A DNA stretch of 64,000 bases from an uncultured Desulfuromonas sp. (lineage in GTDB: Bacteria; Desulfobacterota; Desulfuromonadia; Desulfuromonadales; Desulfuromonadaceae), in contig NZ_OY762961.1 of assembly GCF_963666745.1 (NCBI RefSeq), positions 2,973,274 to 3,037,273 on the forward strand. The letters are read 5' to 3'. The position numbers and the translations under genes were made by a program. Positions 43,871 to 53,359 of this stretch are shown here, in pieces. Position 1 is the stretch's first letter; every line of letters begins with the position of its first letter. The notes under the pieces were generated by a model. That model searched no databases. It saw nothing but the letters and a program-made list of their open reading frames with translations, and was not told the origin of the DNA.

Positions 43871-43906
43871 AAAACAACAACGGCGCTGGAATTAACCAGC
43901 GCCGTT
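43871..43906 (-). terminator. Terminator of the DksA-like gene
   Basis: AACGGCGCTGG/CCAGCGCCGTT with a six-base loop that contains the stop codon of the gene itself, followed by GTTGTTTTC. Confidence 0.75.
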
Positions 43907-44311
43907 GGCAAATAGGCGACTGCGGTGTTCGCGGGCTTCCTGAACTTCAACCAGCAAAAAAGCTGCCGGATACGCAAGTAACCGGCGCAAGCCGATCTCT
44001 TCACCGGTTTCGACACAATAGCCGTAGCTGCCCTCTTTAATCCGCAGCAACGCCGCCTCGATTTGTGCCAGCAGGCGGTTTTTGCGGTCATGGGTGATTA
44101 GAGTCATGCGACGCTGATACTCGCTAAGACTCTGCTCGACCAACTCGGCAGCACGAACGTTCTCTTCGCGCATTTCCCGTGTGGCCTCATGCGCTTCCTG
44201 TTGCAGCTGGGTACGCCATCGTTTAAGCAGTGTTTCGAAATAGTCCAGTTGGCGCTGGTTCATGTAGGGTTCGTCTTCATGGGGATGATAAGAACCGGCA
44301 ACACGCTTCAT
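43892..44311 (-). CDS. DksA-family protein lacking the zinc finger
   Basis: A 139-residue DksA/TraR-type protein that should enter the RNA polymerase secondary channel. The coiled-coil region (residues 18-90) and PYMNQRQLDYF start match E. coli DksA. The zinc site is lost: only C99 remains; T102, L120 and V123 stand where the other three cysteines should be, yet EEIGLRRLLAYP is kept. This is the zinc-independent form known as DksA2 in Pseudomonas. AGGAG precedes the ATG. The stop codon lies in its own terminator loop. Confidence 0.88.
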   Translation of the reverse strand: MKRVAGSYHPHEDEPYMNQRQLDYFETLLKRWRTQLQQEAHEATREMREENVRAAELVEQSLSEYQRRMTLITHDRKNRLLAQIEAALLRIKEGSYGYCVETGEEIGLRRLLAYPAAFLLVEVQEAREHRSRLFANGAG

Positions 44312-44478
44312 CGGAATTTCTCCTCACATGTGGTTGAGACAACAAACTGGCGATGAAATGGTGCTGATTAAACCTGCGACAGGTAAAAGGGGGGTGAGGT
44401 GTCTGTTATTGTTTGATGTGAGAGGGTGCCAATAAAGTTAATATGTGCGGCATCAGCAAACAGCATCCGTTATACAAG

Positions 44479-45016
44479 TTGGTCCGCACATGACGTGGGC
44501 TTCCGCGCCCACACGTCGGGTCCCTTTTGCGTCGTCAAAAGAGACGGAAAAACGACTCCCGGGCTTCGCGCTCTTCGAGTTCCCTCACTCCATCCGCTTA
44601 CGCCGTGATTTCGGCAAAAACTCGCCCAGTGTGCCACAGTCCTCAGACAATTTGCCGAAAACCATCACGACGACGCTCCTTGCGTTCGGCGCTGCAGTAC
44701 GGGAGAGCTGAAGTGCTAAATAACCCACGACTGGAGGGTGGGCACCGTCCCACCCGTTTGGTCGGTGCCACACCAGAGATAAAGAAAGACAAAAGAGTGT
44801 TATCAACGTTTTACGCCAGAGTTGATGAGTTGCACGATTTGCCGAGCTAAAGGGAGGCAAGCCGAATCCGTGAAGCAAAACGCAAACAGACTCAGTGTCG
44901 GTGAAGCTAGGTTCAGGAGAAGTTCAGCTGGTTTTTGCATACTTTTGAGCGGCCTGTCAAAAGTATGTCGGCTGCCGGGACGAAACCCGGCGGTTTTGAC
45001 CTTTGGCCTTGATCGG
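44479..45016 (+). repeat. Interspersed repeat, copy D
   Basis: A full-length copy (540 bases) between the DksA-like and LysR genes. The second stem reads CATACTTTTG/CAAAAGTATG, another compensated variant. The left half carries GTGGGC/GCCCAC and CTTTTG/CAAAAG hairpins. Confidence 0.88.
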
Positions 45017-45021
45017 AAAAA

Positions 45022-45903
45022 CTAGCGATACGCCTCAATCCGCTCCAGGAGAAAATCGCGAAACGCCTGGTTCGCCTGAGACAGATAGCCATCCGACTTC
45101 CAGGCAATGTGCAGATCCAGATACAACGGCGGTGCAAACGACACCGCTGCCACCTGTGGTTCATCGGCCACGACCATGCGCAACAGGGTCGAGACACCGA
45201 CACCCTCACGGATCAGTGAGCGCACCAGGGAGAACAGGTTGGTTTCAAACACGACATTTGGAGTCTGCGGCAGGTCGCGCTGCAACGAGTCGATCCATTC
45301 GCGCATGTAAAAGCCCTGCTTAAACAGAATCAACGGTTCGCGCCACAGCTCGTCCAAACGCAAACTGTCGCGCCGGGCTAACGCATGTTCTTGCGGCACA
45401 CAGGCGACAATCTCCTCGCGGACAAAACAACGCGCCTCCAGCCCGTCGGGAATGTTGCTGCCGGCGATCACGCCGAGGTCGACGTCGCCGGAACGGATCA
45501 GTTGCTGGATCTCTCCGGCGCCCTGCCCCATCACCGACAAATTCAGGTTGGGATAGGCAGCATGAAACTCACTGATCACCCGCGGGAAATAATAGGAACT
45601 CAGCATCGGCGGAATCCCGATGCGCACCTCGCCGCGCACCAGCCCTTTAAGCTCGGTCATCTCCCGTTCGGCACTGGACAGATCATCAACAATGCGCTGA
45701 GCATGGCGCAGAAACACTTCGCCCTCGGCGGTCAGCGTGATGTGGCGGCCCTGGCGATTAAACAGGGTCAGTTCCAGCGCCTCTTCCAGCTTCGCAATGG
45801 AAATACTCACCGCCGGCTGGGCCAGGCGCAGGGCTTCGGCCGCCCGGGTAAAATTGAGATGCTCGGCCACGGCGAGAAAAGTTTTGATTTGACGTATGTC
45901 CAT
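45022..45903 (-). CDS. LysR-family transcriptional regulator
   Basis: A 293-residue LysR regulator: MDIRQIKTFLAVAEHLNFTR and QPAVSISIAKLEEAL form the N-terminal helix-turn-helix, followed by a substrate-binding domain with EVRIGIPPMLSSY near residue 90. It is divergent from an MFS permease gene with a 110-base gap containing an AT-rich inverted repeat. It probably controls that exporter. It ends six bases from repeat copy D. Confidence 0.92.
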   Translation of the reverse strand: MDIRQIKTFLAVAEHLNFTRAAEALRLAQPAVSISIAKLEEALELTLFNRQGRHITLTAEGEVFLRHAQRIVDDLSSAEREMTELKGLVRGEVRIGIPPMLSSYYFPRVISEFHAAYPNLNLSVMGQGAGEIQQLIRSGDVDLGVIAGSNIPDGLEARCFVREEIVACVPQEHALARRDSLRLDELWREPLILFKQGFYMREWIDSLQRDLPQTPNVVFETNLFSLVRSLIREGVGVSTLLRMVVADEPQVAAVSFAPPLYLDLHIAWKSDGYLSQANQAFRDFLLERIEAYR

Positions 45904-45930
45904 AAATTCAATTTATCGTTTCTATTGACC

Positions 45931-45951
45931 CAATATATTTTACATATATTG
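45931..45951. promoter_or_regulatory. LysR-type operator
   Basis: Perfect eight-base arms CAATATAT and ATATATTG with a five-base spacer in the divergent gap, the size and T-N11-A form typical of LysR sites. Confidence 0.65.
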
Positions 45952-46013
45952 AGACGAACGTTAGGCTGCTGTCAAGAGAGACGCATTCGGCCCCTTGCAT
46001 TGAAGGACAGCTC

Positions 46014-47210
46014 ATGACACCACCCAGCATCGAACGCGGCACCAGCGACTATCATCGCGCCAATCTGGCGTTGTTCATCGCCGGGTTTGTCACTTTTTCC
46101 ACCCTGTACACCTTTCAGCCGCTGTTTCCATTGTTGGTACGCGAATTTTCCATTTCTCCGGCCACCGCCAGTCTGACGCTGTCCGTGGCCACCTTTGCCC
46201 TGGCCTGGATGCTGCCTATTTCCGGGTCCATCTCCGACAGCTTCGGCCGCAAAAAACTGATGGGCGGATCGTTGATTCTCACCTCGCTGATCTCGGTATT
46301 GTGCGCAACCAGTACGACGCTGCCCAGCCTGCTGGCCCTGCGCCTGCTGCAGGGCATCGTTGTTGCCGGGGTTCCGGCCGTGGCCATGGCCTACCTCAAT
46401 GACGAGATGTCGCCGCGCGCCATCGGCGCGGCCATGGGGCTGTACATTGCCGGGAATGCCTGCGGCGGCATGACCGGGCGCATTCTCACCTCGTGGCTGG
46501 TCGATCTGTTTGCCTGGCAGGCGACCATCGCCCTGATCGGTTTCTCCGCGGTACTGATGAGCCTGCTGTTCTGGGTGTTGCTACCGCCGTCGCACCACTT
46601 TGAACGGCAGCCGTTTCACCTGAAAAAAATCTCCCTGTCGCTGATTCACCACCTGCGTGATCCCGGCTTGATCTGTCTGTTCCTGTTGGCGTTTCTGTTC
46701 ATGGGCAGCTTTGTCACCGTGTACAACTATGTCACCTTCTACCTGTTGGCGCCCCCTTATGATCTGAGCCAGTCGCAGGTGGCGCTGATTTTCTTTGCCT
46801 ACGCCTTTGGTGCCGGAGGCTCGACGATAATCGGCGGCCTCACCGAACGCTATGGGCGGACGCGTTTGATCACCCTGTCGGTGGTGACCATGATCATCGG
46901 TATTCTGATCACCCTGCTCAAACCACTGGCCGCCATCGTCATCGGCATCGTCATCCTGACCATCGGCTTTTTCGCCGCCCATGCCCTGGCCTCAGCCTGG
47001 GTGGGCGTGCGGGTGCCCGTGGCCCGCGCGCAGGCATCATCGCTGTATTTGCTGGCGTATTATCTGGGATCGAGCATTTCCGGAACCGGTGGCGGGTATG
47101 TGTGGAGTGCCTGGGGTTGGTCGGGAATTGTCGGGCTTGTGGTGAGTTTGCTGGGGATTGCTGTGGTGGCTATTTGGGTGTTGAGTGGGATTGAGAAGAA
47201 ATATTCTTAG
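46014..47210 (+). CDS. MFS transporter, YnfM-like
   Basis: A 398-residue twelve-helix major facilitator protein. The motif between helices 2 and 3 reads GSISDSFGRKK. The divergent LysR gene and overall pattern match the YnfM group of putative exporters. AAGGA is seen before the ATG. The substrate is unknown. Repeat copy E follows. Confidence 0.88.
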   Translation: MTPPSIERGTSDYHRANLALFIAGFVTFSTLYTFQPLFPLLVREFSISPATASLTLSVATFALAWMLPISGSISDSFGRKKLMGGSLILTSLISVLCATSTTLPSLLALRLLQGIVVAGVPAVAMAYLNDEMSPRAIGAAMGLYIAGNACGGMTGRILTSWLVDLFAWQATIALIGFSAVLMSLLFWVLLPPSHHFERQPFHLKKISLSLIHHLRDPGLICLFLLAFLFMGSFVTVYNYVTFYLLAPPYDLSQSQVALIFFAYAFGAGGSTIIGGLTERYGRTRLITLSVVTMIIGILITLLKPLAAIVIGIVILTIGFFAAHALASAWVGVRVPVARAQASSLYLLAYYLGSSISGTGGGYVWSAWGWSGIVGLVVSLLGIAVVAIWVLSGIEKKYS

Positions 47211-47245
47211 CTCTCTGCTCTAGCGAGCATCACCTGTTCACATTG

Positions 47246-47770
47246 CTTGGTGCCCACGTGACGTGGGCTTCCGCGCCCACAGGTCAGGTTCCTTTTGCGT
47301 CGACAAAAGTGGCGCAAAATCGACTCCCGACCATTGCGCCCTATCGGGTTCCCTCACTCCAGTCGCTTACGCTGTGATGTCGGCAAGAACTCGCTGACGC
47401 TCAAACATTTGCCGACGATCATCGCGGTGACCGTTCTCTTCGTTCGGCGCTACTGAACGGGAGAGCTTAGGTACTAAATAACACTCTGTCGCAGGGTGGG
47501 TACCGTCCCACCCGTTTGATCGGTGCCACACCAAAGTTAAAAAAAGACGAAAGAGTGTTATCAACGTTTTACGCCAAAGATGAAGAAGCGCAGGATTCGC
47601 CGACCTAAAGGGCGGCGAGCCGAATCCGTGAAGTAAAGCGGAAAAAGACTCATTGTCGGTGAAGCTAGGTCCAGGAGAAGTCCAGCCGGTTTTTGCATCC
47701 TTTTGGGCGGCCAGCCAAAAGGATGTCGCCTGCCGGGGCGAGTCCCGGCGACCTTGACTTTGACCTTAAA
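47246..47770 (+). repeat. Interspersed repeat, copy E
   Basis: A full-length copy (525 bases) between convergent genes. The right-hand stem is CATCCTTTTGG/CCAAAAGGATG, with a G-C pair replacing the A-T pair of the other copies. Confidence 0.88.
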
Positions 47771-47782
47771 GCCTTAAGCCAT

Positions 47783-47819
47783 AAAAAAGCGCCACAGGAG
47801 CAACAAAGCCCCTGTGGCG
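47783..47819 (-). terminator. Terminator of the alcohol dehydrogenase gene
   Basis: CGCCACAGG/CCTGTGGCG stem on the minus strand followed by CTTTTTT. Confidence 0.9.
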
Positions 47820-47877
47820 TCACCGTCACAGCAACAAGCTATCGGAGAGATTCACGTGACGAATGGCTTTCAAAACG

Positions 47878-49041
47878 TTACAGGGCCGCTTTGTAGATGG
47901 CGACCACTTGCTGCAAGGTGGCCTTACGGGGGTTGGTCAACATGCAGGCATCTTTCTGGGCATTCCCGGCCATGGTTTCCAAATCCTTCTCTTGCACACC
48001 GAGTTCGGTCAGACCGGCCGGAATGCCGACATCGGCAGACAGACGGCGGATGGCATCAATGGCCACCTCTGCCGCTTCCACATCGGACAAGCCCTCGATA
48101 TTTTCGCCCAGCGCCACGGCAATATCGGCAAAACGCTTGACGTTGGCAATGGCGTTGAACTCACACACCACCGGCAACAACACCGCGTTGCACACGCCGT
48201 GCGGCAGGTTGTAGAAGCCGCCGAGCTGGTGCGCCATAGCGTGGACATAGCCCAGACTGGCATTGTTAAACGCCATCCCGGCCAGGTATTCGGCATAGGC
48301 CATCTGATCGCGCGCCTGCATGTTCTCGCCGTTGGCCACGGCCGGGCGCAAATACTCGGCAATGATCTCAATCGCTTTGACGGCACAGGCGTCGGTGATC
48401 GGCGTGGCAATGGTCGACACATAGGCCTCAACCGCGTGGGTCAAAGCATCCATGCCGGTGGCCGCGGTCAGTAACGGCGGCATGCCGACCATCAGTACCG
48501 GGTCATTGATGGCAATGTTCGGTGTACAGCGCCAATCGACAATGGCCATTTTGACGTGGGTGTCGGTGTTGGTAATGATGCAGAAACGGGTCATTTCCGA
48601 GGCGGTTCCGGCGGTGGTGTTGATGGCCAGAAACGGCGGCATCGGTTGGGTCGATTTGTTAAGCCCTTCAAAATCACGGATGTTGCCGCCGCTGCCAATC
48701 ACCAGGCCGACCCCTTTGCCGCAGTCATGAGAACTGCCGCCCCCCAGGGTAATGATGCCGTCACATTGATTGTCGTTGTAAGCCGCGACGCCGGCGGCGA
48801 CGTTTTTATCCGTCGGATTCGGTTCAGCCCCGGCAAAGATGACCGCCTGCAATCCGGCATTTTCCACATAGCCTTTGATGGTGTCGGCAACGCCGAGGGC
48901 TTTCATTCCGGCATCAGTGACAATAAGAAGTTTCGATGCACCAAGCGCTTTGGCCTGGTCGCCGGTTTCCTTAGCGCAACCGACCCCCATCAGGGAAACT
49001 GTTGGGATAAAAAAACCGTAGGTTTGATCTGCGAGTGCCAT
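47878..49041 (-). CDS. Iron-containing alcohol dehydrogenase (group III)
   Basis: A 387-residue NAD-dependent alcohol dehydrogenase. GGGSSHDCGKG is the nucleotide motif, with iron ligands in the D ... H-x3-H pattern (AMAHQLGGFYNLPHGVCNAVLLP). AGGAGG precedes the ATG at 49041; eight upstream codons are rejected. The gene is the last of a minus-strand cluster with a DUF1858 gene and an aldehyde dehydrogenase, together able to convert a primary alcohol to the acid. The sigma-54 promoter at 51.15 kb is the likely source of its transcript. Confidence 0.94.
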   Translation of the reverse strand: MALADQTYGFFIPTVSLMGVGCAKETGDQAKALGASKLLIVTDAGMKALGVADTIKGYVENAGLQAVIFAGAEPNPTDKNVAAGVAAYNDNQCDGIITLGGGSSHDCGKGVGLVIGSGGNIRDFEGLNKSTQPMPPFLAINTTAGTASEMTRFCIITNTDTHVKMAIVDWRCTPNIAINDPVLMVGMPPLLTAATGMDALTHAVEAYVSTIATPITDACAVKAIEIIAEYLRPAVANGENMQARDQMAYAEYLAGMAFNNASLGYVHAMAHQLGGFYNLPHGVCNAVLLPVVCEFNAIANVKRFADIAVALGENIEGLSDVEAAEVAIDAIRRLSADVGIPAGLTELGVQEKDLETMAGNAQKDACMLTNPRKATLQQVVAIYKAAL

Positions 49042-49085
49042 AAATTCCTCCATGGCGGGTGGCAACCGTCACCCACCGAAATGTT

Positions 49086-49298
49086 TTATGATTGGGTCTC
49101 CGCGGCGATAAAGGCGTTCAACCCGGCAATAAAGCCTTCGACATCCTCAACATGATACCTGGCCAGCAACTCTCCCAGAGTCTGGGGAAAGGCTCCGGCA
49201 CAGGTAAAGGGTTTGACCTTGTTGAGGATGAAATAACGCACGACGCCCGGAGACACTTCGAGAATCTCTTCAACCAGCGTGTCTGAGGTGATGATCAT
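49086..49298 (-). CDS. DUF1858-type small protein
   Basis: A 70-residue protein. ITSDTLVEEILEVSPGVVRYF and the later TLGELLARYHVE match the DUF1858 pattern seen in proteins of redox enzymes. One cysteine (FTCAGA) remains. AAGGAG precedes the ATG; upstream codons are rejected. It lies between the aldehyde and alcohol dehydrogenase genes on the same strand and may be a small redox or assembly partner. Confidence 0.65.
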   Translation of the reverse strand: MIITSDTLVEEILEVSPGVVRYFILNKVKPFTCAGAFPQTLGELLARYHVEDVEGFIAGLNAFIAAETQS

Positions 49299-49515
49299 GC
49301 TCTCTCCTTGCCGGATCGCTCCTGCCTTTGCCAACGGAAAACAAGGACCTACCGGACTCTCCGCGAATGCGCGCGAGGAGACCGGCAGGTCAAACGTGAT
49401 GAGCCTCATACAAAAAGGCTCGGCGCCCATGGATAACTCTAAAAAAGCCTAGAACGTTTTCCCATCCTTCACCAACCGAGTAAAAATCAGTTCGTGGAGC
49501 CCATGGACGGGCGAC

Positions 49516-49616
49516 CAAATTCGATGGGTTCGTTGACAACCCATCGAATTTGTAAGCTGTTGAAAATCACATTTTCAAAAGCGTGCTTGCAAAAAGCCAG
49601 GGACGGCTTTTTGCAA
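49516..49616 (-). other. Three successive perfect hairpins after the aldehyde dehydrogenase gene
   Basis: Stems of 15 (CAAATTCGATGGGTT and its complement), 8 (TTGAAAAT/ATTTTCAA) and 12 base pairs (TTGCAAAAAGCC/GGCTTTTTGCAA) occur in a row. The first read on the minus strand has a T-rich arm and could end or slow transcription of the aldehyde dehydrogenase message, leaving less for the downstream genes. Confidence 0.8.
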
Positions 49617-49619
49617 CAT

Positions 49620-51095
49620 TCAATACAAGCCGATCTTCTCTTCGCTCATGCTGATAAAGATATTTTTCGCCTGGCTGTAGTGCTCCAGCATCATTTTGTG
49701 GGTTTCACGACCGATACCGGATTTTTTATAGCCGCCGAACGGCGCATGGGCCGGCAACTGGTTGTAGGTGTTGACCCACATGCGCCCGGTTTCCACGCCA
49801 CGGGCCACGCGCATGGCGCGGTTGATGTCACGCGTCCACACCGCACCGCCGAGGCCGAACTCGCTGTCGTTGGCCATGTCGATGACCTCTTTTTCATCCT
49901 TGAACTTGATCACGCACACCACCGGACCGAAGATCTCTTCCTGAGCAATCCGCATGGAGTTGTCGACATCAGCGAACAGGGTCGGGGCCATGAAGCAGCC
50001 TTTACCCAACTCGCCGTCGGTCAACCGGACCCCGCCGGTGACTAAACGCGCCCCCTCCTGCTTGCCGACATCGACATAGAAGAGGATCTGGTTGAGCTGG
50101 CCTTCGTCGATCTGGCAGCCCATCATGGTGTCTGCGTTCCACGGCAGGCCGACTTTGACTTTTTCAAAAGCCGTGGCCATGTCAGCGACGAACCTGTCGT
50201 AGATCGATTCCTGAACGAACACCCGTGACCCGGCGCAACACACCTGGCCCTGGTTAAACAGGATGCCGATCTGGGTGCCTTCAATGGCTTTGTCCCACTG
50301 GCAGTCTTCAAAATAGATGTTGGCGGATTTGCCGCCGAGTTCCAACGTGGCCGGGATCAATTTCTTGGCCGCGGCATCGGCAATGTTGTAACCGACATCG
50401 GTGGAACCGGTGAAGGCCAGTTTGGTGAAGCCGGGGTGTTCGAGCACAAAGTTGCCGGTGGTGGACCCTTTACCGGTAATGACGTTGACCACGCCGGGAG
50501 GCAGCACCTGATCAAGCAACTTGGCCAGTTCGAGCAGGCTCAGCGAGGTGGTGGACGACGGCTTAATCACCACGCAGTTGCCGGCAGCCAGGGCCGGAGC
50601 GATTTTCCACGCCGCCATCAGGAACGGAAAGTTCCACGGAATAATCTGGGCGACGACGCCGATCGGCTCGCGCAGAATCAGGCTCATGGTGTTTTTGTCG
50701 ATCATGGTGGCCTGACCTTCCTGGGTGCGGATGGCCGAGGCAAAGTAGCGGAAGTGGTCGCTGGCCAGCGGCACATCGACATTGGTCGTTTCGCGAATCG
50801 GCTTGCCGTTGTCGAGGGTTTCCACCATGGCCAGTTTCTCGGCGTTGGCATCGATCAGATCGGCAATTTTCAACAGGTAGCCAGCACGCTCCTGGGCGCT
50901 GACATCCTTCCAGGTCTCAAACGCGGCCCAGGCCGCATCGACGGCGGCATCGACATCCTCTTTTGTGGCATTGGCGCAGGTAGCCAATAACGTTCCATCA
51001 GCGGGGCAATGCGCTTCAAAGGTTTTGCCGTCACTGGCATCCACCCATTGACCGTTGATGTACAGTTTGTACTGGGAATCAAGCGGGTTTTTCAT
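49620..51095 (-). CDS. NAD-dependent aldehyde dehydrogenase
   Basis: A 491-residue ALDH. The catalytic glutamate is in LELGGKSANI and the nucleophile in GQVCCAGSR (residue ~300); IIPWNFPF and FTGSTDVG are the NAD site. It oxidises the aldehyde made by the alcohol dehydrogenase to an acid. It is the first gene of its operon: a sigma-54 promoter lies about 60 bases upstream, and an AcoR-type activator gene follows further up on the same strand. AAGGAG precedes the ATG. Confidence 0.94.
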   Translation of the reverse strand: MKNPLDSQYKLYINGQWVDASDGKTFEAHCPADGTLLATCANATKEDVDAAVDAAWAAFETWKDVSAQERAGYLLKIADLIDANAEKLAMVETLDNGKPIRETTNVDVPLASDHFRYFASAIRTQEGQATMIDKNTMSLILREPIGVVAQIIPWNFPFLMAAWKIAPALAAGNCVVIKPSSTTSLSLLELAKLLDQVLPPGVVNVITGKGSTTGNFVLEHPGFTKLAFTGSTDVGYNIADAAAKKLIPATLELGGKSANIYFEDCQWDKAIEGTQIGILFNQGQVCCAGSRVFVQESIYDRFVADMATAFEKVKVGLPWNADTMMGCQIDEGQLNQILFYVDVGKQEGARLVTGGVRLTDGELGKGCFMAPTLFADVDNSMRIAQEEIFGPVVCVIKFKDEKEVIDMANDSEFGLGGAVWTRDINRAMRVARGVETGRMWVNTYNQLPAHAPFGGYKKSGIGRETHKMMLEHYSQAKNIFISMSEEKIGLY

Positions 51096-51152
51096 GGTGT
51101 CTCTCCTTTAATAAAATGAAATGCGTCAACACGCGGGGATACCTTTCTCTAT

Positions 51153-51168
51153 AGCAACCGACATGCCA
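51153..51168 (-). promoter_or_regulatory. Sigma-54 promoter of the aldehyde/alcohol dehydrogenase operon
   Basis: On the minus strand TGGCATGTCGGTTGCT matches the -24/-12 consensus with exact spacing; start near 51141. Confidence 0.9.
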
Positions 51169-51291
51169 GCTTTCTTTTCAGGCAGTTACACGAGTATCCA
51201 GGGCAGGCTTAACAGACTGTTTTCAGGAGAGAAACCGTATACGGAAAAGGAGTGATACGTTTGCGGTGAGTAATTTTTCAGTCTGTGAACG

Positions 51292-51344
51292 ACTGTCACA
51301 CAAGCTGAACACAACTCCAATAAATAGAGCAACTGTCACACAAA
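51292..51344. promoter_or_regulatory. Upstream activator sites for the sigma-54 promoter
   Basis: ACTGTCACACAA occurs twice (51292 and 51332), exactly 40 bases apart, so on the same helix face, 120-190 bases upstream of the sigma-54 promoter. The first is part of a longer inverted repeat (GTGACAG/TTCAC). They are the likely binding sites of the AcoR-type activator. Confidence 0.75.
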
Positions 51345-51385
51345 GAGGACACTTTTATTGAAAAAATGCGGCTCCGGGTGGTGCG

Positions 51386-53359
51386 TTAATCGAAGCGATA
51401 ATCCCGGGCAATGCCGTAGTGATGGATCTTACGGTAAATGGTGTTGCGCGACACCGCCATCTCCCGGGCAATCAGACTGATGTTGCCCTGATAGCGCTGG
51501 AGCAGGGCAACCAACAGGCGGCGCTCCTGTTCGGCAACCGCCTGTTTCAACGTCCCGCTTTCCTGGCCCGTCGAAGCAAGACTGCGCGGGGATGTTGCCG
51601 TGTCCGCGGCGGAAATCTCCTGCGGCAGGTGAGCAGTGGTCAAGGAGCCCCCTTCAACGGCATGAATCATCCTCTCCACGACGTTTTCCAGCTCGCGCAC
51701 ATTGCCCGGCCACGTATAGTGCAGTAACGCATCGACCACGGCGTCATCTACCTGAGGACGCGGCAGGTGCAGGCGCTGACTGATTTTTTTCAGCAGAAAT
51801 TTAAACAACAGCTCGACATCGCGTCCCCGCTCGCGCAACGGCGGGACATCAATGCGCGTGACATTGAGTCGGTAATAGAGGTCTTGGCGAAAATGCCCTT
51901 TGGCCACGGCTTCCAGCAAATCTTTATTTGTGGCGCAGATCACGCGTACATCCACGGCAATGGCTCGTTCACTGCCAAGGCGGGTCACCTGTTTATCCTG
52001 CAGCACACGCAGTAAAGTGGCCTGTTGATCGAGGGGCATGTCGCCGATTTCATCCAACAACAATGTGCCGCCCGAGGCCATTTCAAACTTGCCCGGTCGC
52101 CCCTTGGGGCTGGCGCCGGTAAAGGCTCCGGAGGTATAGCCGAACAGTTCACTGGCGATCAGGTCGCGCGGCAGCGCAGCACAGTTAACCGCCAGAAACG
52201 GGCCGGTGCGGCGCATGCTGTGGTTGTGAATCGCCTGGGCCAACAGCTCTTTGCCGGTACCGCTTTCACCCTGGATCAGCACATGGCTGAGATTGTCGGC
52301 GGCTTTGCGCGCGGTACGTATCGCCGCTTGCAGACTGTCGTGTTCGCCGACAATGTCACTAAAATGGAACGTGGCCTGGGCGCCGCCGAACCGGTTGACC
52401 AGTTTTTTCATCTTGCGGATCGGATTGAAGAACACGACGGCACCGATCTGCTCGTTGTGTTCATCCTTGAGCGGTTTCAACGTCAGCAGAGCCTCTACCA
52501 GTTCGTCATGCGTCCGCAATACAACATCAAGGTCCTTACTTGGGGAACTGGTACGGATCGGCTCGAGACTATCGGCCGGGCTGACAACCCGGTTGAGTTC
52601 CTCGCCGGTCACCTCTTTACCGAACACCTTGCGGGCAACGGGATTCATCTGCACCACCCGGCCCTCGGCATCGATCACCAGGGCACCATCCGACATGGTC
52701 TGAAAGAGGTGACTGAGCTGAGCGTTGGCCAGGGTCAGCTCGCGGTTGCGCTGCCAGACGCTCAGCTGTGTGCGAATGGCTTCCGCCGACGCTACCACCA
52801 TCCCCAGGGTGTGCAGGTGGGTTTCTTCACACGGGCCGGACATTTGCAGCGCCCCGCTTATTTCCCCGCTCTCGTCATAGAGTGGCGCTGCTGAACAGGT
52901 CCAGCTGTGTAGTTTCTGACAATAGTGCTCACAGCCGGACACCTGAACCGGGCGGCCAATAGCCAAAGCAGTACCAATGCCGTTAGTGCCGCCGGCTGAT
53001 TCTCTCCAGCAGGCACCCTGAATCAGATTGACCTGAGCGGCGGCCCGGAAGGTTTCAGGATCGCCCATAGCTTCAAGGATGTAGCCTTCACGATTGGCCA
53101 AAAAAACAATAAAGCCTGAACCTTTGACGAACTCGTACAGCTGCTTCATAAAATGACGTACCAGCGCTATGTAACTTTTATGGCTATCCAGCAGAGTACT
53201 GATCTCTGTCGGCGTCAGTAATTGATGACTGACCCCGTCGTAAGGGTCAACACCCAGCTCACGGCAGCGCTGCCAAGAATGGCGAATCTCGGCTTTGTCC
53301 AGACCACTGCCAAGCTTTCCCGTTTCGATAAACTGTTGCCAGACTGCTGCACGCTTCAT
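51386..53359 (-). CDS. AcoR-type sigma-54-dependent activator
   Basis: A 657-residue enhancer-binding protein. A GAF-like sensory domain (residues 40-190, with GGTNGIGTALA and CSAAPLYDESGEI) and a PAS (from LFQTMSDGALVIDAEGRV) are followed by the AAA domain with GESGTGKE and GAFTGA, then a Fis-type HTH (ISLIAREMAVSRNTIYRKI). The arrangement matches AcoR/acetoin-type activators of alcohol and aldehyde catabolism. AAAGGA precedes the ATG at 53359; an in-frame extension is rejected. It should switch on the aldehyde/alcohol dehydrogenase operon downstream. Confidence 0.9.
   Translation of the reverse strand: MKRAAVWQQFIETGKLGSGLDKAEIRHSWQRCRELGVDPYDGVSHQLLTPTEISTLLDSHKSYIALVRHFMKQLYEFVKGSGFIVFLANREGYILEAMGDPETFRAAAQVNLIQGACWRESAGGTNGIGTALAIGRPVQVSGCEHYCQKLHSWTCSAAPLYDESGEISGALQMSGPCEETHLHTLGMVVASAEAIRTQLSVWQRNRELTLANAQLSHLFQTMSDGALVIDAEGRVVQMNPVARKVFGKEVTGEELNRVVSPADSLEPIRTSSPSKDLDVVLRTHDELVEALLTLKPLKDEHNEQIGAVVFFNPIRKMKKLVNRFGGAQATFHFSDIVGEHDSLQAAIRTARKAADNLSHVLIQGESGTGKELLAQAIHNHSMRRTGPFLAVNCAALPRDLIASELFGYTSGAFTGASPKGRPGKFEMASGGTLLLDEIGDMPLDQQATLLRVLQDKQVTRLGSERAIAVDVRVICATNKDLLEAVAKGHFRQDLYYRLNVTRIDVPPLRERGRDVELLFKFLLKKISQRLHLPRPQVDDAVVDALLHYTWPGNVRELENVVERMIHAVEGGSLTTAHLPQEISAADTATSPRSLASTGQESGTLKQAVAEQERRLLVALLQRYQGNISLIAREMAVSRNTIYRKIHHYGIARDYRFD

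Noticed and set aside
44822-45025. 67-residue ORF in repeat copy D starting MMSCTICR
   Set aside because: Part of the repeat family; the reading frame is not conserved among copies while hairpin pairing is.
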